Positions 16,933 to 25,233 of a DNA stretch of 64,000 nucleotides are shown piece by piece. A model generated the notes under the pieces. That model did no database searches. It saw only the letters and a program-made list of their open reading frames with translations, and was not told the DNA's origin. The stretch comes from an uncultured Eubacteriales bacterium (GTDB taxonomy: Bacteria > Bacillota > Clostridia > Christensenellales > CAG-138). Position 1 is the stretch's first letter. Each line of letters starts with the position of its first letter. Location: contig UQGA01000008.1 in assembly GCA_900540495.1 (NCBI GenBank), forward strand, positions 1 through 64,000, in the 5' to 3' direction. The translations under genes and the position numbers were made by a program.

Positions 16933-17123
16933 GAAATCCCCTCCGTCGTCACAAACCGTTATCTCAGGACGAGAATAGCACTCCTGCGCCGTTTTGTCAA
17001 TTGCGGACGTGGCGAGCCTGTCGCAACGCATCCACGGATGATTCGCAGGCGCGTGCAGTAGCGACGGGCGCCGAAACCGCGGAGGGGGTGAGCGCGCCCC
17101 CCCGAAAATGCGTGCGGGTACGC

Positions 17124-17151
17124 AAAAAAGGCGGGCCGTCGCCGGTCCGTC
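17124..17151 (-). terminator. Duplicate rho-independent terminator after rpmA
   Basis: The left-hand copy of the rpmA terminator has the same GGCGGGCC/GGTCCG-type stem with an A-run at 17124-17129, which is the U-tract on the minus strand. It would act as a back-up terminator. Confidence 0.65.
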
Positions 17152-17246
17152 CCCTGCATTATCTGTCGGTTACGGTCACTCGCCCGCCGCCTCGGCGGGG
17201 CGGAAACGCGAAAAAGCTGGCGCGCGCAAAAAGCGCACGGGCGCGC

Positions 17247-17274
17247 AAAAAAGGCGGGCCGTCGCCGGTCCGCC
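17247..17274 (-). terminator. rpmA terminator
   Basis: On the minus strand an 8-bp stem (17253-17260 with 17267-17274, one G-U) with a 6-nt loop is followed by six U residues, 25 bp after the rpmA stop. Confidence 0.8.
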
Positions 17275-17298
17275 CCTTGCCTTGTATGCCCGTTACGG

Positions 17299-17589
17299 TC
17301 ACTCGCCCGCCGCCTCGGCGTAAACGCTGACCTGCTTTCTGCCGGAATGCTTCGTCTCGAAGCGAACGACGCCGTCGATCTTGGCAAAGAGCGTATCATC
17401 CTTGCCGATGCCGACGTTGTTGCCCGGGTGGAAATGCGTGCCGCGCTGGCGAACGAGAATGTTGCCCGCGAGGACGTACTGCCCGTCCGCGCGCTTGGGG
17501 CCCAGCCGCTTGCTCTCGCTGTCACGCCCGTTGCGCGAGGAGCCGACGCCCTTTTTATGGGCAAAGAGCTGCAGATTCATCCTGAACAT
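17299..17589 (-). CDS. rpmA: 50S ribosomal protein L27 with cleavable N-terminus
   Basis: A 96-aa L27. It begins MFRMNLQLF followed by AHKKGVGSSRNGRDS. Firmicutes L27 precursors carry this short LQLF extension, and Prp cuts after the Phe so that the mature protein starts at the Ala (residue 10 here). The ATG at 17589 has GGGAGGTG 6 bp upstream; the internal ATG at 17580 is possible. The prp gene ends only 3 bp upstream, in the usual rplU-prp-rpmA order. Confidence 0.97.
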   Translation of the reverse strand: MFRMNLQLFAHKKGVGSSRNGRDSESKRLGPKRADGQYVLAGNILVRQRGTHFHPGNNVGIGKDDTLFAKIDGVVRFETKHSGRKQVSVYAEAAGE

Positions 17590-17592
17590 CTG

Positions 17593-17925
17593 TTACACCT
17601 CCCTGTCTGAAAATTTGAGGTACCCGGGATACGATTCGTCTACGGCGCGCAGCCCCGCTGCCAACGTGTCCAGCAGCAGTGCCGCGTCTTTGCGCTGTGC
17701 GTCGGTCGCATCCCCGCCGATCGTGCAGCGCAGGCTTCCCTCCTCGCGGACGGAATACCCCGCCGGTATGTGCGCCACCTCCACAAGCCCCAACACCGCC
17801 GTTTGCGCCAGCGCGGAAACCGCGCTGCACACGATGTCGCTGCCTGCTTCGGCAAATCCTGCGTGGCCGGTACAGATAAACCCGACGGGCCGGCCGTTTT
17901 GATGCAGGAACGTCACGCGGATCAT
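17593..17925 (-). CDS. prp: Ribosomal-processing cysteine protease Prp
   Basis: A 110-aa protease that removes the N-terminal extension of L27. The catalytic dyad is visible as His21 (CTGHAGFAEAGSD) and Cys33 (DIVCSAVSALAQT). The start is the ATG at 17925 (MIRVTFLHQNGRPVGF). It sits between rplU and rpmA. A longer frame to 18054 overlaps rplU and is rejected. Confidence 0.95.
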   Translation of the reverse strand: MIRVTFLHQNGRPVGFICTGHAGFAEAGSDIVCSAVSALAQTAVLGLVEVAHIPAGYSVREEGSLRCTIGGDATDAQRKDAALLLDTLAAGLRAVDESYPGYLKFSDREV

Positions 17926-17935
17926 GCCCTGTCCG

Positions 17936-18241
17936 TCAGCCGATCGAGAGGATCTCGACCTTGGTGTACGGCTGGCGATGGCCGCGCTTGGTGCGGATGT
18001 TCTTCTTGGGCTTGTACTTGAACACGACAACCTTCTTGCCCTTGCCATGCTCAACGACCTTGCCCTTGACCTTCACGCCATCCAGCACGGGCTTGCCGAC
18101 CTTGACGCCCGCGTCGTCCGAAACGAGCAGCGTGTCAAACTCGACCTCGGCGTCCACATCGGCCTCAAGCTTTTCGACGAGGATTTCGTCGCCCGCTTCT
18201 ACCTTATACTGCTTCCCACCGGTTTGGATGATTGCATACAC
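17936..18241 (-). CDS. rplU: 50S ribosomal protein L21
   Basis: A 101-aa L21 with YAIIQTGGKQYKVEAGD at the start and VFKYKPKKNIRTKRGHRQPYTKV near the end. The start codon is GTG at 18241, with AGGAGGTG 8 bp upstream; upstream in-frame codons are leader. It is first in rplU-prp-rpmA. The ~95-nt leader between promoter and start could hold an L21-leader-type autoregulatory element, but I cannot assign the fold with confidence. Confidence 0.97.
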   Translation of the reverse strand: MYAIIQTGGKQYKVEAGDEILVEKLEADVDAEVEFDTLLVSDDAGVKVGKPVLDGVKVKGKVVEHGKGKKVVVFKYKPKKNIRTKRGHRQPYTKVEILSIG

Positions 18242-18334
18242 AGTAGCTGCACCTCCTGTTCCCAGAACTCGCTCGGGCACGGCGGCGCGCACAGGCGCGC
18301 GCTTAGGAGCCGTCCCGAAGCGGCTTACCGACCG

Positions 18335-18363
18335 ATTTTACCACAGGCGCACCGCCGTGTCAA
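18335..18363 (-). promoter_or_regulatory. rplU-prp-rpmA promoter
   Basis: TTGACA (complement of 18358-18363) and TAAAAT (complement of 18335-18340) have a 17-bp spacer on the minus strand. The -35 overlaps the stop codon of the RNase G gene, so the ribosomal protein unit has its own promoter inside the preceding gene's end. Confidence 0.85.
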
Positions 18364-19877
18364 TGCACGATTTTACAGTCTTTTTTGGCTTCCGCCACAC
18401 GGCGTTCGGCAAGCGGGCGCACCGAATATTTCTCGATATGGAGCGCGTCGTTCGTGCGCACATAATATGTGCCCCCCGCTTCCGGCGGGAACACGCTGCC
18501 ATGCTCCTTTTCCGCCTGCTCCATCGCGCGCAGCACGTCCGGATGCACCTCAATGAGCATGCGCTTGTTTTCGCTTCCCTTGAGCACCTGAAGCGTCTGC
18601 TTGCGCACCTTGGCCATGACGCTCTCGGGCGAAAGCACGTGCGCGTCGCCGGCGCAGTAGGGGCACAGGGTTTGCAGCGTGTCGCCGAGGCTCCGGCCGG
18701 TCTTTTTGCGCGTCATCTCCACAAGCCCGAGGTGCGTAAAGCCGAACACATGCGAGCGCGTATGATCGTCCTTGAGCGCCGTTTTCAATGTGTTGAGCAC
18801 CATGCTGCGGTTGCTCTCCCGCTCCATGTCGATAAAGTCAATGATGATGATGCCGCCAATGTCCCGCAGCCGCAGCTGTCGCGCAATCTCCCGCGCAGCC
18901 TCGCAGTTGGTGGCCGTGATGGTCTTTTCCAGATTGTCCTTGCCGACAAACTTGCCCGTATTCACGTCAATACAGGTAAGCGCCTCGGTGCGGTCGATGA
19001 TGATATAGCTGCCGTTCTTGATCCAGACCTTGCGCGCAAGCGCCTTGTCGATCTTGCCCTCGGTATCATAGCGGTCAAACAGCGCCTCGCTCTGCTTGAG
19101 CAGGATGCGCGGCTTGAGCTTTGGCGCCATGACGTCCGCAATCTCGCGCAGACGCTCCAGCGCGCCGGCGTCGTTGACGAACACGCGATCCACATCCCGC
19201 ATCAGCAGGTCGCGCACGGTACGGAACAACAGGCTCTGTTCCGCATGCAGGAGCGAGGGCGCCTTCTGTTTGCGGGCGCGCTTCTGGATGTCCTCGTAGA
19301 GCAGTTTCAGGCTCTCAAGATCCTCCACGAACGCTTCCCGGCTCTTGCCGGCAGAAGCGGTGCGCACGATAACGCCCATGTTATCCGGCTTGATATCCGT
19401 CAGGATGCGGCGCAGCCGCGTGCGCTCCTCCTCCTTATCGATGCGGCGCGACACGCCCACATAATCCATCGTCGGCATGAGCACAAGCGAGCGCCCCGCG
19501 AGCGTAATGTGCGTGGTCACGCGCGCGCCCTTGGTGCCGACCGGGTCCTTGGCCACCTGCACCATGATCGTCTGCCCCGGTTTGAGCATGTCCCGGATGC
19601 TGCGCATGGAGCGGATCTTCTCCCGTTCGATCTCCTCGTCCGCATCGTCCGGCATCACGATATCGCCCGCATACAGAAACGCGTTGCGCTCCAGTCCGAT
19701 ATCGATGAACGCGGCCTGCATGCCGGGCAGCACGTTCTGCACCTTTCCGTTGTAAATGTTGCCAACGAGCCGCTGCGCGCCCTCCTGCTCGACGTACAGT
19801 TCGACGGGCGCGCCGTCCTCCACCACTGCGACGCGGGTGGAAAACCCGTTCGCATCCACCAGAATTTCCTTGTTCAT
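18360..19877 (-). CDS. rng: Ribonuclease E/G family protein (Rng)
   Basis: An endoribonuclease of 505 aa, the short RNase G type. It starts MNKEILVDANGFSTRVAVVEDG. An S1-like RNA-binding region covers ~35-120 (VGNIYNGKVQNVLPGMQAAFIDIGLERNAFLYAGDI). The RNase-H-like and DNase-I-like catalytic parts include the Mg-binding stretch TCIDVNTGKF and the GGIIIIDFIDM motif. The zinc-link position shows CPYCAG rather than the E. coli-type CPxCxGxG. It is the last gene before the rplU promoter and follows the radical-SAM pair, a common Firmicutes arrangement. Confidence 0.94.
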   Translation of the reverse strand: MNKEILVDANGFSTRVAVVEDGAPVELYVEQEGAQRLVGNIYNGKVQNVLPGMQAAFIDIGLERNAFLYAGDIVMPDDADEEIEREKIRSMRSIRDMLKPGQTIMVQVAKDPVGTKGARVTTHITLAGRSLVLMPTMDYVGVSRRIDKEEERTRLRRILTDIKPDNMGVIVRTASAGKSREAFVEDLESLKLLYEDIQKRARKQKAPSLLHAEQSLLFRTVRDLLMRDVDRVFVNDAGALERLREIADVMAPKLKPRILLKQSEALFDRYDTEGKIDKALARKVWIKNGSYIIIDRTEALTCIDVNTGKFVGKDNLEKTITATNCEAAREIARQLRLRDIGGIIIIDFIDMERESNRSMVLNTLKTALKDDHTRSHVFGFTHLGLVEMTRKKTGRSLGDTLQTLCPYCAGDAHVLSPESVMAKVRKQTLQVLKGSENKRMLIEVHPDVLRAMEQAEKEHGSVFPPEAGGTYYVRTNDALHIEKYSVRPLAERRVAEAKKDCKIVH

Positions 19878-19893
19878 TCTCCTTCACTTTCTA

Positions 19894-20577
19894 TCATGGC
19901 GACAGGCGGGGCAGGGAACCATCCGAGTCAAAATACATGGCCGTGCGGCAAATGCGCGCCGCGCCGCCATGCGCATCCAAACGGTCGAGCACCGCGTCCG
20001 CCAGAAGCGACGCGCGCAACCCGCCATCGGCTTGCAATTTGCCCAGAACGCGGAGAACGACTTCCGTTTCCTCCATTCCCTCCACGCTTGCCTGCATGAT
20101 CTGCGGACGGATATCGACGGGCCGGGAGCCGCCCTTGGTCCGCTTATTTACAAAAATTTCCCCGGCCAGAAGCGTCTCCAACGCCTCTGCAACCGCCCCG
20201 GCCGAAAGCCCCCCTTCGGCCGTCAGGCATACGCGGTACGCCGCTGCGCGCACCATCGCGGAAAGCGTGCCCGCCTGGACCGGCGCTTCAAACGCCGTCC
20301 CCACCGACAGCCCGGCCGGCAGCGCAGCGTTTGCGCGGCATAAAAACTCCTCCGGCCGCACCGGCTCCGCCAGGCGCACCTCAAACCACTCGCACTCGCT
20401 CGTTTCGCCCGTGGGTACGGCCGCCGCAAACGAAAGCTGCGGATGCGGATTGAAGCCCTCCGAATAGCGCAACGGCAACCCCGCGCGCCGGAACGCGCGC
20501 TGCAGCGTGCGTTGGATGTCCAGATGCGAGATAAAGGCGAGCGCCTCACCCTTTCGATAGGTGGCAAATATCCGCAT
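19894..20577 (-). CDS. DUF2344 / TIGR03936 radical-SAM-linked protein
   Basis: A 227-aa protein of the family that accompanies TIGR03960 radical SAM enzymes, either fused or adjacent. Its N-terminus reads MRIFATYRKGEALAFISHLDIQRTLQRAFRRAGLPLRYSEGFNPHP, the hallmark segment. The start is the ATG at 20577, with GGAGG upstream, inside the end of the radical SAM gene (32-bp overlap). The family's biochemical role is not known. Confidence 0.9.
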   Translation of the reverse strand: MRIFATYRKGEALAFISHLDIQRTLQRAFRRAGLPLRYSEGFNPHPQLSFAAAVPTGETSECEWFEVRLAEPVRPEEFLCRANAALPAGLSVGTAFEAPVQAGTLSAMVRAAAYRVCLTAEGGLSAGAVAEALETLLAGEIFVNKRTKGGSRPVDIRPQIMQASVEGMEETEVVLRVLGKLQADGGLRASLLADAVLDRLDAHGGAARICRTAMYFDSDGSLPRLSP

Positions 20578-22372
20578 AGCGACCTCCAAAGCAACCGTTG
20601 CAGCCCTCGCGGCAGTCCCGCGTGGTCCTTCCCTCCATCGCCCGTCCGTACTCGCGCGCAAGGTACTGTTCCGTGACCAGCATATCGATGTGCGACCACG
20701 GCAGCGGATCGCCCGGCGAGGGCGCCCATTGCGCATACGCTTCCATCGTCAGCCCGTGCGCCGCAAACGCTTCCCGCCACGCCTGCTCCCGAAAATGCTC
20801 CGACCAGGAGTCAAACCGGCAGCCCAGACGATAGGCCGTCTCAAGCACGCCCGCCAGGCGACGGTCGCCGCGCGAGAACGCCGCTTCCAGCACCGAAAGC
20901 TGCGACAGATGGCAATGGAACTCCACCCCGCGCACGCCCTTGAGCGCCGCGCGCAGGAGCTGTTGTCGGCGGCGGATCTCGTCAAGCGGCACCTGCGGCG
21001 TCCACTGGAACGGCGTAAAGGGCTTTGGCACAAACGTGGACGCGCTGGCCGACAGGCGCAACCCCTTGCCCCTGCGCTCCCTGGGCAGTTCATAGAACAG
21101 GCGGCTGACCTGCCGGCAAAGCGCCGCGATGCCCAGAATATCCTCGTCCGTTTCCGTGGGCAGCCCCAGCATGAAGTACAGCTTGACGCTTGTCCAACCG
21201 GCGGAAAACGCATCGCGGCAGGCGCGGAAAAGATCCTCCTCGGTCACGTTTTTGTTGATCACATCGCGCAGCCGCTGCGTCCCGGCCTCCGGCGCGAACG
21301 TCAGCCCCGCCTTGCGGATGGACTGCATCTTTTCCAGATCCTCCTTCAGGAACGAATCGATGCGCAGCGACGGGAGCGAAACGGACACGCGCTGGGCGGC
21401 CATGCCGTCGATGATCTCCGGCACGAGACGGTGGATGTCGGAGTAATCGCCCGTGCTGAGGCTGAGCAGGGAGATCTCGTCGTAGCCGGTGCAATCGACG
21501 AGCGCGCGCGCCTGCGAGAGCAGCGTCTCCCGCGTGCGCTCGCGCACCGGCCGATAGATGTACCCCGCCTGACAGAAACGGCAGCCGCGCGTGCAGCCGC
21601 GCATGACCTCGACGCAGGCGCGGTCATGCACCACGTTCAAATACGGAACGACGGGTTCGCCGATATACGGCGCATGCTCCAGATCGCGCAGCACGCGGCG
21701 TGCAACGCGCGCGGGCGCGCCGCTCTCCACGGGTACGGCGCCGCCGGGCGACGGCGCATAGAACGAAGGAACATAGACCCCTTCGATCGCCGCCAGCCGG
21801 TGCAACAGCTGCCGCCGGTCCTCGCCTGCGTCGCGCGATGCACGGTACGCCTCCACCAGCTCCACGATCATCTCCTCGCCGTCGCCGATCATGACCGCGT
21901 CCATGAACGGGGCGAGCGGTTCCGGGTTGCACGCGCACGGCCCGCCGCACACGATCAGAGGCGCGTCCGCCCCGCGCTCCGCGGCGCGCAATGGGATGCC
22001 GGCAAGATCCAGCATGGCGAGAATGTTCGTGTAGCACATCTCGTACAGCAGCGAAAAGCCCACGATGTCGAACGAAGCGAGCGGGCGCTTCGTCTCAAGC
22101 GAATACAGGGGCATGCCCGCCTGCCGCAGCGCCTGTTCCATATCCGGCCAGGGCGCATACGCGCGCTCACATGCGATTTCCGCGCGGCTGTTGAGCACGT
22201 GATAGAGGATCTTTGAGCCAAGATGCGACATGCCGATTTCGTATACGTCCGGAAAGCAAAGCGCAAAGCGGACATCCGCATGTTCCTTTGCGATGCTGTT
22301 CCATTCCCCGCCGATATAGCGCGCGGGTTTCTCCACCCCGCGCAAAATGCGCGCCAGCGCCGCCTGTTCCAA
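20546..22372 (-). CDS. TIGR03960 family B12-binding/radical SAM protein
   Basis: A 608-aa protein. The N-terminal part (FPDVYEIGMSHLGSKILYHVLN...GFSLLYEMCYTNILAML...IVCGGPCACNPEPLAPFMDA) resembles a B12-binding-like domain. The radical SAM core carries the [4Fe-4S] motif CTRGCRFCQAG (CX3CX2C). It then reads ISLLSLSTGDYSDI, SLPSLRIDSF and FAPEAGTQRLRDVINKNVTE, typical of MiaB-related radical SAM folds. Substrate unknown. It is first of the operon leading into DUF2344, rng and the ribosomal protein cluster. Confidence 0.92.
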   Translation of the reverse strand: MEQAALARILRGVEKPARYIGGEWNSIAKEHADVRFALCFPDVYEIGMSHLGSKILYHVLNSRAEIACERAYAPWPDMEQALRQAGMPLYSLETKRPLASFDIVGFSLLYEMCYTNILAMLDLAGIPLRAAERGADAPLIVCGGPCACNPEPLAPFMDAVMIGDGEEMIVELVEAYRASRDAGEDRRQLLHRLAAIEGVYVPSFYAPSPGGAVPVESGAPARVARRVLRDLEHAPYIGEPVVPYLNVVHDRACVEVMRGCTRGCRFCQAGYIYRPVRERTRETLLSQARALVDCTGYDEISLLSLSTGDYSDIHRLVPEIIDGMAAQRVSVSLPSLRIDSFLKEDLEKMQSIRKAGLTFAPEAGTQRLRDVINKNVTEEDLFRACRDAFSAGWTSVKLYFMLGLPTETDEDILGIAALCRQVSRLFYELPRERRGKGLRLSASASTFVPKPFTPFQWTPQVPLDEIRRRQQLLRAALKGVRGVEFHCHLSQLSVLEAAFSRGDRRLAGVLETAYRLGCRFDSWSEHFREQAWREAFAAHGLTMEAYAQWAPSPGDPLPWSHIDMLVTEQYLAREYGRAMEGRTTRDCREGCNGCFGGRYADICHLSKG

Positions 22373-22408
22373 CGTTTCCCTCCATCGGCCGCATATATAG
22401 CCGATAAT

Positions 22409-22437
22409 AGTATATCACATCCGGCGGCCGTGGTCAA
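22409..22437 (-). promoter_or_regulatory. Promoter of the radical SAM-rng unit
   Basis: TTGACC (complement of 22432-22437) and TATACT (complement of 22409-22414) are spaced 17 bp on the minus strand, 37 bp before the radical SAM gene. It overlaps the 3' end of the spoIVFB-like gene. Confidence 0.8.
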
Positions 22438-23305
22438 ATGGCAGCAGCTCGCTCAGCGCCGCCCCGCCGCGCCCCTGCGCGATCGCGCGCATCAGCGTAC
22501 CCTCGTCCATCTCGCCGATGGTGCGCATCTGCCCGTCCACCACGCGCAGCACGTTGTAGCGGTTGTGGCGCAACACGCGCAGCGCCTCGCGCGCGCGCAT
22601 GGACGCGTGCGCCGCAACCTGATGCACCGCGTACGCCTCGCCCGTGTGCACGCCGTCGTAGCGCCGCAGATAGGCGCTCATCTGCCCCTCCGGCAGCGCG
22701 CGCAGTTCCATGGCGGCCGCCAGCAGCAAAAACAGGCCCATCGTCGGCAGCGTAAGATTGTATACGCCGTCGCAGGCGCAGTAGATGGCAAGGCCGAGCA
22801 TCGCCGCGCCCAACGTCACGCCGAGCCAGGCCGCAACGCGCGTGGCCAGCCCGTAACCCCTTCGGCGCTGCAGCAGCGCGCGAAGAATGCGCCCGCCGTC
22901 GAGCGGCAGCGCCGGCAGCAGATTCACGGCCGCAAGCGTTGCGTTGAACGTCAAAAAGGCGGCGAGGCGCGCCTGTACTGCCGGGAACAGATAGCCGCAC
23001 ATGGCGGTCAGACCGGCCGCGACCAGGCTCGTTACCGGCCCGGCGGCCGCGATGCACACCTCCGCCCGGGGGGACAGCGCCTGCCGCGACAGGCGTGCGA
23101 CGCCCCCGAACGGCATCAGCTCCACCGACAGCACGGGGCAGGCAAATACATAGGCCACAACGGCGTGGCTGAGTTCGTGCAGCGTAAGCGCGCACACGGC
23201 CAGCAACAGTTCTCCGAGACGGCCAAGCACGCAGGCGGCCGCGACCACCACCACCACGAGCGGGTGGACGCGCAGTTCCGTCTGTCCGAACGACAGGATG
23301 CGCAT
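22415..23305 (-). CDS. SpoIVFB-like site-2 protease (M50 family)
   Basis: A 296-aa membrane metalloprotease. It has a zinc-binding HELSH motif (TLHELSHAVVAYVF) in one transmembrane helix and the third ligand region NLLPALPLDGGRILRALL in another, both hallmarks of M50B. About five or six hydrophobic segments fill residues 15-200. The C-terminal ~85 residues (YDGVHTGEAYAVHQVAA...NRYNVLRVVDG...IGEMDEGTLMRAI) look like a CBS-type domain, as in SpoIVFB. In spore formers SpoIVFB activates pro-sigma-K. No sigK is visible here. It lies directly after the SpoIVFA-like gene. Confidence 0.88.
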   Translation of the reverse strand: MRILSFGQTELRVHPLVVVVVAAACVLGRLGELLLAVCALTLHELSHAVVAYVFACPVLSVELMPFGGVARLSRQALSPRAEVCIAAAGPVTSLVAAGLTAMCGYLFPAVQARLAAFLTFNATLAAVNLLPALPLDGGRILRALLQRRRGYGLATRVAAWLGVTLGAAMLGLAIYCACDGVYNLTLPTMGLFLLLAAAMELRALPEGQMSAYLRRYDGVHTGEAYAVHQVAAHASMRAREALRVLRHNRYNVLRVVDGQMRTIGEMDEGTLMRAIAQGRGGAALSELLPFDHGRRM

Positions 23306-23306
23306 C

Positions 23307-23999
23307 TCAGGAGACCTGCGGCACGTCTACATAGGACTCGATGTCCTGCGGCGCGCCGGTCCGGTAGATGCGCAGATAGATCTTCCCGTCCTCCGGCACC
23401 GCGCCCAGCGTATCCCCCAACAGCAGCGGCTGTCCCTCCTCGACGCGGATCTCGGAAAGATGGTAATAGATGCTTTCCAGATCCTCGCCGTGATAGATGC
23501 GCACATAGGGGCCAAGGGCCGGGTCCTCCCCGATGGCGCGCACCTCTCCGCCGGCGCTGGCGGAGACGATCGCCCCTGCGTCGGCGTCAAGCTCGAGCAT
23601 CTGGTCGTCCTCGAGCAGTTGGGCCGCGTGCGCCGACACAGGCAGGCTCCACTTTGCGCTGCCGGCAAACACGCCGATCAACCCACCGCCATCCACAAAC
23701 TGCAGGCGGCCCGGCGTTTCGCCCGTTCCCGTTCCATCGGTCGCCGCAGGCGCATCCGCCCCCGTTTCCGTGGCCGACCGGTCCGTCGGGAACACGAACA
23801 GCTCGAGCACCAGCACCAGCACCAGCGTGGCGGCGCACACGCCGATCTTGACGAGCATGCTTGCGCCCACCGCCGGTTGTCGCCGCGCCCGCCGTCCGCC
23901 GTTCGCCGCCCGCCGGCGCAGATTCGCATATATGCCGCTCCGGCGCCGCCGGAATTCCGAGGTCTCAAACGGCGTTGTGTCCAGCTTTTCCAAATCCAT
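23307..23999 (-). CDS. SpoIVFA-like degenerate M23 protein
   Basis: A 230-aa protein with an N-terminal basic cytoplasmic segment, one transmembrane helix (about 49-70) and a C-terminal M23-like fold from ~140 (GPYVRIYHGEDLESIYYHLSEIRVEEGQ...LGDTLG). The metal-ligand positions of active M23 enzymes look lost: LRIYR stands where HLHFE would be. This matches SpoIVFA, an inhibitor/anchor of the SpoIVFB protease. The ATG at 23999 has AGGAGGG upstream. It is 1 bp from the spoIVFB-like gene. Confidence 0.85.
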   Translation of the reverse strand: MDLEKLDTTPFETSEFRRRRSGIYANLRRRAANGGRRARRQPAVGASMLVKIGVCAATLVLVLVLELFVFPTDRSATETGADAPAATDGTGTGETPGRLQFVDGGGLIGVFAGSAKWSLPVSAHAAQLLEDDQMLELDADAGAIVSASAGGEVRAIGEDPALGPYVRIYHGEDLESIYYHLSEIRVEEGQPLLLGDTLGAVPEDGKIYLRIYRTGAPQDIESYVDVPQVS

Positions 24000-24069
24000 T
24001 GAAAACCGCCCTCCTGCTGCAAGTGTATGCAGCGGGAGGGCGGCGGTATGCGCTTCGGCATCAGGCCGT

Positions 24070-25167
24070 TCAGTCGAGCGAGAAGCACAGCAGCACCGGG
24101 TTGTGATCCGCGTACCGGAACGCATGGTCGATTACGGACACCGTCTCCACGGTCACGTTGGGCGAACAGAGGAAGCCGTCGATGACGTAGTACTGCGTAA
24201 GCGGGTCTTCCGCGTCATAGGGCTGGTTGAGCAGGCGGCAGGTCGGCGCTTCGTCGGCAAAGGCGAACGTCCAGTCCGCCGGCAGGATATCGCGCCCGAG
24301 CACGCCCGGCTGCCAGTACGATTCGTCAATCATCGGATAGGCCTCGCCCACGCCCTCGATGCGCTGGTTGAAGTCGCCCCCCGCGATGACGTAGTTGCCC
24401 CTCTCGTATTCGCGCTCAAGCAGCGAGCGGAGTTGCTCGGTCTGGGCGCGCTTGCCCGCCCCGTCGTCATACGCTTCAAGATGCAGGTTGACGAGCACGA
24501 GCTGCGCGTCGCTTCCCTCGATGGGCAGACGCGCCACAAGCAGGCAACGCTTGAGATTGGCGATGCGCACCGGCCATGAGAACGGGACCGGCAGCGCGAC
24601 GCGCGTCTCCCCTTCCATGGAAAAGCGGCTGAGCGTCAGCAGGCCGGAGTTGATCTGCCCGATCGTGTCCGGGATGGGGTATGGCACGTAGTCGCAAACA
24701 TAGTTCGGCGCAAACGCCGCCGCGCCGCCGAACGCCGCGTGGAGCGCCGCGCGCTCATCGATGCCGTAGCTGCGCTTAGCCGAGACGTCCACCTCCTGCA
24801 ACAGCACGATATCGGGCGCAAGCGCGCCGATCGTCTCCTCGACGCCCGCCAGGTTGTCCTCCACGACGGTTGCAGAGGCCGGCCGCGTCATCGTGCCGCC
24901 GTCCATGAAAAAGTCGGACGTCTTGCCGAGGCCGGCAAAGCCGATGTTGAACGACAGCAGCGACAGGCTCCTGCCGCGCGCCAGCACGGCCTGCGCCGTC
25001 CCGGCGGTCCAGGCCGGCTCCTCCGCCTCCGGCCGGTATTCGCGCACGGTGAGATAGCCCACCAGCGCGGCAACCGCCAATACCGCCGCGAGCAACACGC
25101 CACCCAATATTCTGCCCAGCAGCCGGAGCCGCCGCCGCGAATGCCGCACGGGCATCTCCTGCATCAT
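24070..25167 (-). CDS. Endonuclease/exonuclease/phosphatase family protein, membrane-anchored
   Basis: About 365 aa. It has one N-terminal transmembrane helix (roughly 14-37 from this start) and then an EEP fold: LSLLSFNIGFAGLG, DIVLLQEVDVSAKRSYGID, VNLHLEAYDDGAGKRAQTEQLRSLL, IAGGDFNQRIEG and the final DHNPVLLCFSLD, with the catalytic Asp-His pair. The enzyme could act on phospholipids, nucleotides or phosphodiesters; the sequence does not decide. The start is uncertain: ATG codons lie at 25167, 25164 and 25155 around a GGGGGAGG ribosome binding site. Confidence 0.85.
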   Translation of the reverse strand: MMQEMPVRHSRRRLRLLGRILGGVLLAAVLAVAALVGYLTVREYRPEAEEPAWTAGTAQAVLARGRSLSLLSFNIGFAGLGKTSDFFMDGGTMTRPASATVVEDNLAGVEETIGALAPDIVLLQEVDVSAKRSYGIDERAALHAAFGGAAAFAPNYVCDYVPYPIPDTIGQINSGLLTLSRFSMEGETRVALPVPFSWPVRIANLKRCLLVARLPIEGSDAQLVLVNLHLEAYDDGAGKRAQTEQLRSLLEREYERGNYVIAGGDFNQRIEGVGEAYPMIDESYWQPGVLGRDILPADWTFAFADEAPTCRLLNQPYDAEDPLTQYYVIDGFLCSPNVTVETVSVIDHAFRYADHNPVLLCFSLD

Positions 25168-25192
25168 CCTCCCCCCTCTAAGCAAAAGGAAT

Positions 25193-25211
25193 GTGGATCG
25201 GCTCGATCCAC
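25193..25211 (-). terminator. Hairpin after the L,D-transpeptidase gene
   Basis: An 8-bp perfect stem GTGGATCG/CGATCCAC with a 3-nt loop is followed on the minus strand by ATTCCTTTTG. It lies between the L,D-transpeptidase stop and the EEP gene start and may end that transcript. Confidence 0.5.
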
Positions 25212-25233
25212 ATCCCCGGTTGGTCGTTGTTGA

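Larger units (their letters stand above)
17121..17320 (-). repeat. Tandem duplication of the rpmA 3' end and its terminator (2 x 77 bp)
   Basis: Bases 17121-17197 and 17244-17320 are about 88% identical by eye. Each carries the CGCCGAGGCGGCGGGCGAGTGA-type end of rpmA (complement) plus the following hairpin and T6 tail. The right-hand copy overlaps the true rpmA end (stop at 17299); the left-hand copy is a free duplicate. The remainder of 16933-17298 holds no gene that I can see. Confidence 0.8.

Noticed and set aside
17961..20099. Long plus-strand open frame (712 codons) across rng
   Set aside because: It is antisense to RNase G and rplU, with no recognisable domain, and its composition fits a reading shadow.
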